Assembly (NCBI GenBank): GCA_946402595.1
Contig: CAMIWY010000035.1
Span: 1 to 9,177, forward strand
DNA from: an uncultured Clostridia bacterium
GTDB lineage: Bacteria > Bacillota > Clostridia > Peptostreptococcales > Anaerovoracaceae
Direction: 5' to 3'
DNA: 9,177 nt
Shown: piece after piece, positions 5,943 to 9,177 of the stretch
Layout of the letters: each line of letters opens with the position of its first letter
How positions within the stretch are numbered: the stretch's first letter is position 1
Notes under the pieces: model-generated
Told to the model about the DNA's origin: nothing
Seen by the model: the letters and a program-made list of their open reading frames with translations, nothing else
Databases searched by the model: none
Translations under genes and position numbers: made by a program

Positions 5943-6863
5943 ATGGGAGACCACAGAAACCTTATCAATATAACCGACCTGTCGGCTGCAGAGATCGATC
6001 ATCTTATTGAGATAGCAGATGACATCATCGCAGATCCGGTCAAATATCAGGACATGTGCGCTCATAAAAAGCTGGCTACGCTTTTCTTTGAGCCGAGCAC
6101 GAGAACAAGGCTGTCCTTTACAGCAGCCATGATGGAGCTCGGCGGCAATGTCCTTGGATTCGATCAGGCATCATCAAGCTCTACATCCAAGGGAGAGAGC
6201 GTTGCGGATACCATCATCATGGCCAGCTGCTATGCAGATATCATAGCCATGAGGCATCCGAAGGAGGGCGCTCCTTTTGTCGGTGCCCAGTATGCGTCGG
6301 TTCCTGTCATCAATGCCGGAGACGGCGGTCACTTCCATCCTACACAGACTCTGACTGACCTCATGACAATACACCGCAAGAAGGGCAGACTCGGAGGCTA
6401 TACCATAGGTATGTGCGGAGACCTCAAATTCGGCAGGACAGTACACTCCCTGATAAACGCTCTTCTCAGATATGATGATATTAAATATGTCATGATCTCG
6501 CCTGAAGAGCTGGAGCTTCCGGATTACATCAAGGATACTCTTGACGAGGCAGGCGTTGAATGGAAAGAGGTAAGATCACTTGATGAGGCCATCCCTGAAC
6601 TGGACATACTGTATATGACAAGAGTCCAGAGGGAGAGATTCTTCAATGAAGAGGACTATATCAGGCTGAAGGACAGCTTCATCCTGAGACGTGAAATGCT
6701 CGACCCGGCCAAGGAGGACCTCGCCATCCTGCATCCGCTGCCTAGAGTAAACGAGATAGCCAAGGACGTTGATGATGACCCGAGAGCATGCTATTTCTAT
6801 CAGGCTCTGATGGGAAAATACATAAGAATGGCACTTATACTGTATCTGCTGGGGCTGAAATAG
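5943..6863 (+). CDS. pyrB: Aspartate carbamoyltransferase catalytic chain
   Basis: This 306-residue protein is full length. It joins carbamoyl phosphate and L-aspartate to N-carbamoyl-L-aspartate, the second step of pyrimidine synthesis, in the cytoplasm. The carbamoyl phosphate loop S52-T53-R54-T55-R56 within FEPSTRTRLSF has the same numbering as the E. coli enzyme. The flexible 80s loop (STSKGESVADT), H132-P-T-Q135, the aspartate-binding T226-R-V-Q229 and the H264-P-L-P-R268 loop are all intact. The start is supported by GGGGAGG at 5926-5932, ten bases before the ATG. pyrI follows after 10 bp, so the holoenzyme is probably the allosteric PyrBI type. The 63-bp upstream gap has only a weak 6-bp hairpin (CTGTCA with TGATAG) and no T run, so no PyrR-type or UTP-dependent attenuator is evident. 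Confidence 0.98.
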   Translation: MGDHRNLINITDLSAAEIDHLIEIADDIIADPVKYQDMCAHKKLATLFFEPSTRTRLSFTAAMMELGGNVLGFDQASSSSTSKGESVADTIIMASCYADIIAMRHPKEGAPFVGAQYASVPVINAGDGGHFHPTQTLTDLMTIHRKKGRLGGYTIGMCGDLKFGRTVHSLINALLRYDDIKYVMISPEELELPDYIKDTLDEAGVEWKEVRSLDEAIPELDILYMTRVQRERFFNEEDYIRLKDSFILRREMLDPAKEDLAILHPLPRVNEIAKDVDDDPRACYFYQALMGKYIRMALILYLLGLK

Positions 6864-6873
6864 GAGGTAGGAA

Positions 6874-7299
6874 ATGAATATTGATGGTGTGAACACAGGA
6901 TATGTCATAGATCACATCAAGGCCGGCACAGGTCTTGAGATATATAATTTCCTCAAGCTCGACAAGGCAGACTGCACCGTAGCGATCATCCAGAGAGTCG
7001 AAAGCACGAAATACGGATACAAGGATATCATCAAGATAGACGGTGACATTCCTATCGACTGCAACACCCTGGGATATATGGATGAGAACATCACAGTCAA
7101 CAGGATCAAGGACAGGAAGCTCCTGGAGAAGATCCATCTTGAGCTGCCTGAAGTCCTGACAAATGTCATCAGGTGCCGCAACCCGAGATGCATCACATCG
7201 GTGGAAGAGGGAATAGAGCACAGATTCAGACTGGCAGACAGGGAGACAAGAAAATACAGATGCGTATACTGCGATACTCTGCATACTGACTTCCAGTAA
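6874..7299 (+). CDS. pyrI: Aspartate carbamoyltransferase regulatory chain
   Basis: This 141-residue protein is the regulatory subunit that binds nucleotide effectors and, through a zinc domain, contacts PyrB. The N-terminal half (to about residue 95) corresponds to the nucleotide-binding domain and contains the family stretch IDHIKAGTGLEIYNFL. The C-terminal half carries the zinc ligands C101-x4-C106 and C130-x2-C133 (CRNPRC and CVYC), all four present. Family knowledge says CTP and UTP inhibit and ATP activates the complex; that this copy does the same is inference. The Shine-Dalgarno AGGAGG (6862-6867) overlaps the pyrB stop codon and lies 6 bases from the ATG, which implies translational coupling. 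The protein is slightly shorter than the E. coli subunit (about 153 residues), mainly at the N-terminus. Confidence 0.97.
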   Translation: MNIDGVNTGYVIDHIKAGTGLEIYNFLKLDKADCTVAIIQRVESTKYGYKDIIKIDGDIPIDCNTLGYMDENITVNRIKDRKLLEKIHLELPEVLTNVIRCRNPRCITSVEEGIEHRFRLADRETRKYRCVYCDTLHTDFQ

Positions 7300-7312
7300 T
7301 GACTCTGTATTG

Positions 7313-7328
7313 CCGGCACACATGCCGG
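7313..7328 (+). repeat. Short GC-rich hairpin after pyrI
   Basis: CCGGCA (7313-7318) pairs with TGCCGG (7323-7328) around a CACA loop, 14 bases after the pyrI stop. It is followed by ACTTTCT, which is only weakly T-rich, so it would be a poor terminator on its own. It may stabilise the 3' end of the pyrBI message ahead of the stronger hairpin at 7361. Confidence 0.55.
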
Positions 7329-7360
7329 ACTTTCTGACATTGACAGACTGGGATATACTT

Positions 7361-7396
7361 ATATCGATGCCGCTGGATAACGGCATCGATATTTTT
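7361..7396 (+). terminator. Intrinsic terminator at the end of pyrBI, directly upstream of the GH13 gene
   Basis: A perfect 12-bp stem (7361-7372 with 7381-7392, ATATCGATGCCG and its complement) with an 8-base loop ends in five T (7392-7396). It sits about 60 bases after the pyrI stop. Only 28 bases separate it from the next start codon, leaving no room for a downstream promoter. It may therefore either end the pyr transcript or act as an attenuator in the leader of the GH13 gene. Confidence 0.85.
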
Positions 7397-7424
7397 GAAG
7401 CAAAGAAAGGAATCAAAGAGATAA

Positions 7425-9008
7425 ATGAGCTGGTATGATGAAGCTGTTTTCTATCACATATATCCGCTGGGACTGTCTGGAGCGCCGGTGCAGAATGACT
7501 ACGGTGAACCGGTACACAGACTTTCATCACTGATCCCATGGATAGAGCATATAAGAGAGACGGGCTGTAATGCCCTGTATATTGGACCGCTATTCCAGTC
7601 CGTAGGACACGGCTATGAGACGACCGATTACCGTACTGTAGACGCAAGACTCGGCACTAATGAGGACCTGAGAGAGTATGTAAGGATATGCCATGAGAAT
7701 GGCATCAGAGTGATCCTGGACGGAGTCTTCAACCACACAGGAAGAGACTTCTTCGCGTTCAGAGACCTGCAGGAGAACAGGGAAAACTCGCGTTTCAGAG
7801 ACTGGTACTGCAATGTAAACTTCTACGGAGACAATGAGTACGGTGACGGGTTCTCATACGACAACTGGGGCGGATATAATTTACTTGTCAAGCTGAATCA
7901 GCGCAATCCGGAGGTCCGAGATTACATCCTTGATACCGTCAGATTCTGGGTCAGCGAGTTCGATATAGACGGTCTGCGCCTTGATGCTGCTGATGTTCTG
8001 GACTTTGACTTCATGAAATCTCTGCGAGGGCTCGCAGACTCGGTCAAAGAGGATTTCTGGCTGATGGGAGAGGTCATCCACGGTGAGTATTCAAGATGGG
8101 CCAACGACAATACCCTTCATTCGGTAACGAACTACCATCTTCACAAGGCTCTGTACAGCGCCCACAATGACCACAACTACTTTGAGATCGCACACACGGT
8201 AAAGCGTCAGGAGGACATGGGTCTCCGCGGCCTCAGGCTGTATAACTTCGTCGACAACCACGATGTTGAGAGGATATGGACAAGGCTCAGGGATAAGAGA
8301 CATTTCACACCGGTCCACGTTCTTCTCTATACACTGCCGGGTATTCCGTCAGTCTATTACGGTTCCGAATACGGCATAGAGGGGAGAAAAGAGCGGGGCT
8401 CTGATGCATCTCTCAGACCGGAACTCCATCTTGAAGAGCTGGAGGATAACGCTTGCTATGAGCTTGTCAGGGCGCTTGGAAAGATACATCAGGAGGAGAA
8501 TGCTCTTACATACGGCGACTACAGGGAGCTGCAGCTGACAACGACACAGTACGCATTCGCGAGAGGTGATGTGCTGGTTTGCGTCAACAACAGCGACAGC
8601 GATGCATATTTTGACCTGCCGGGAGAAGGCAGCTACAGAGGAGCACTTCTCGGCGGAAGGGTATCCGCTGAGAACGGAAGACTGAATGTAAGCATACACG
8701 GATGTTCAGGTGAGATATGGATTCCTGAAGACAGAAGTACTGACTATGCTCCGCTGAAGGAGACAGTAAAGAATGAAACAATCAAGCCGGATGAAGCTGC
8801 AGTCCAGCAGGAGGCTTCTCATCATGAACCTCAGAGAGCGGCTGATCCATCGAAACCTTATGAAGAGATGACAGTGGAGGAGCTTCAGGCTGAGATACTC
8901 GCGAAAATGGCTGCAAACGGGCCTGTGACCGACAGGATGAAGCAGGATGTTACAGATAACGTATACAGAGACTCACTCCTGAACTGGGTCAGGAGCTTCA
9001 ACAGATAA
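7425..9008 (+). CDS. GH13 alpha-amylase-family glycoside hydrolase (cytoplasmic) with C-terminal helical tail
   Basis: This 527-residue protein has the four conserved regions of glycoside hydrolase family 13, retaining enzymes acting on alpha-glucosidic bonds. Region I is D99-GVFN-H104. Region II is GLRLDAADV with nucleophile D187. Region III is MGEV with acid/base E216. Region IV is FVDNHD with D280. All catalytic residues are intact. The barrel occupies about 1-370, a beta-sandwich domain about 370-430, and then a charged linker (about 435-485) leads to a helical tail ending NWVRSFNR. There is no signal peptide, which suggests an intracellular maltodextrin, cyclodextrin or glycogen-derived oligosaccharide substrate; the exact specificity cannot be read from sequence. 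The start at 7425 has AAAGGA at 7406-7411, a rather long 13-base spacing. The next gene starts 15 bp downstream, so the two may be co-transcribed. Confidence 0.93.
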   Translation: MSWYDEAVFYHIYPLGLSGAPVQNDYGEPVHRLSSLIPWIEHIRETGCNALYIGPLFQSVGHGYETTDYRTVDARLGTNEDLREYVRICHENGIRVILDGVFNHTGRDFFAFRDLQENRENSRFRDWYCNVNFYGDNEYGDGFSYDNWGGYNLLVKLNQRNPEVRDYILDTVRFWVSEFDIDGLRLDAADVLDFDFMKSLRGLADSVKEDFWLMGEVIHGEYSRWANDNTLHSVTNYHLHKALYSAHNDHNYFEIAHTVKRQEDMGLRGLRLYNFVDNHDVERIWTRLRDKRHFTPVHVLLYTLPGIPSVYYGSEYGIEGRKERGSDASLRPELHLEELEDNACYELVRALGKIHQEENALTYGDYRELQLTTTQYAFARGDVLVCVNNSDSDAYFDLPGEGSYRGALLGGRVSAENGRLNVSIHGCSGEIWIPEDRSTDYAPLKETVKNETIKPDEAAVQQEASHHEPQRAADPSKPYEEMTVEELQAEILAKMAANGPVTDRMKQDVTDNVYRDSLLNWVRSFNR

Positions 9009-9023
9009 TCGGGGAAACGGTCA

Positions 9024-9177
9024 ATGGACAGATCAAAAGAGATCATTAAAACAAGCTGTGTAGGGATCGCCGGAAATGTCGTTCTTTCACTGTTCAAGTT
9101 TGCGGTCGGCAGCATCGCCAATTCAGTATCCATAAAGATGGATGCTGTTAATAACCTGACAGACGCTCTGTCATCGG
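9024..9177 (+). CDS. Cation diffusion facilitator (CDF) family transporter, N-terminal fragment
   Basis: Only the first 51 codons are in the window; the gene runs off the 3' edge. CDF proteins are membrane antiporters that export divalent metals such as Zn, Mn or Fe(II) in exchange for protons. The fragment has a short basic N-terminus, a first hydrophobic segment (about residues 12-31, CVGIAGNVVLSLFKFAVGSI) and the start of the second helix with the family signature DAVNNLTDALSS (40-51). N43 and D47 fall where the site A pair HxxxD or DxxxD lies in this family. An Asn at the first position is known from manganese exporters such as MntE, so Mn is a possible substrate, but this is inference from a fragment. 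The ATG at 9024 has GGGGA at 9011-9015, 8 bases upstream, and follows the GH13 stop by 15 bp. Confidence 0.85.
   Translation, partial: MDRSKEIIKTSCVGIAGNVVLSLFKFAVGSIANSVSIKMDAVNNLTDALSS

Noticed and set aside
7340..7345. Perfect TTGACA as a -35 for the GH13 gene
   Set aside because: The nearest good -10 (TATACT, 7354-7359) is only 8 bases away, and the correct distance falls within the terminator stem.
6835..7647. 270-residue open frame on the minus strand across pyrI and the GH13 start
   Set aside because: It overlaps clearly identified pyrI and GH13 sequence and has no family resemblance.
1..9177. In-frame UGA selenocysteine codons in the genes of this window
   Set aside because: None of the identified coding regions is interrupted by an in-frame UGA; the selenoproteins of the system must lie outside the window.

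Overview
The window reads as chromosomal DNA from an anaerobic, amino-acid-fermenting member of the Firmicutes (Clostridia). The evidence is the 3' part of a glycine reductase operon (grdC, grdD), an electron-bifurcating ferredoxin/NAD(P)H transhydrogenase (nfnA, nfnB), a selenocysteine tRNA gene and strong AGGAGG-type ribosome binding sites. GC content is moderate and AGA/AGG arginine codons are common. A member of the Anaerovoracaceae (former Clostridiales Family XIII) or a related family would fit, but the taxon cannot be fixed from this sequence. All recognisable genes are on the + strand.

Layout. Positions 1-1790 hold the end of grdC and all of grdD, the two subunits of protein C of glycine/sarcosine/betaine reductase, which releases acetyl phosphate. 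A 119-bp gap with a long imperfect stem-loop (1815-1859) separates them from nfnA-nfnB (1910-4197). Then comes a compact 132-bp regulatory-looking gap, holding a 26-bp AT-rich palindrome (4222-4247) and a 23-bp stem-loop (4264-4320). selC, the tRNA for selenocysteine (4330-4427), follows at once with its own intrinsic terminator (4441-4465). A promoter region (4470-4507) leads into a gene of the cysteine desulfidase / serine dehydratase-alpha-like family (4554-5879). After it lie pyrB-pyrI (5943-7299), the aspartate carbamoyltransferase catalytic and regulatory chains, closed by a strong hairpin with a T run (7361-7396). A cytoplasmic GH13 alpha-glucanase-family gene with an unusual C-terminal tail (7425-9008) and the start of a cation diffusion facilitator gene (9024 onward) complete the window.

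How the genes fit together. Glycine reductase takes electrons from NADPH through thioredoxin reductase and thioredoxin, and its proteins A and B (not in the window) normally contain selenocysteine. Nfn makes NADPH from NADH plus reduced ferredoxin, and selC supplies the tRNA needed to translate the selenoproteins. Positions 1-4465 can therefore be read as one functional neighbourhood: the terminal reductase, its electron supply and its special tRNA. This link is inference from gene order. The pyrimidine genes, the GH13 enzyme and the cation transporter look like ordinary housekeeping neighbours.

The most interesting points are the palindrome and long hairpin packed directly upstream of selC, the apparent loss of the catalytic cysteine (GVTEP in place of GCTEP) in the desulfidase-family protein although its putative Fe-S cysteines remain, the neighbourhood of nfnAB and selC with grd, and the conserved-looking helical tail on the GH13 protein. 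I see no mobile element, CRISPR array or rRNA. I see no clearly novel multi-gene system.
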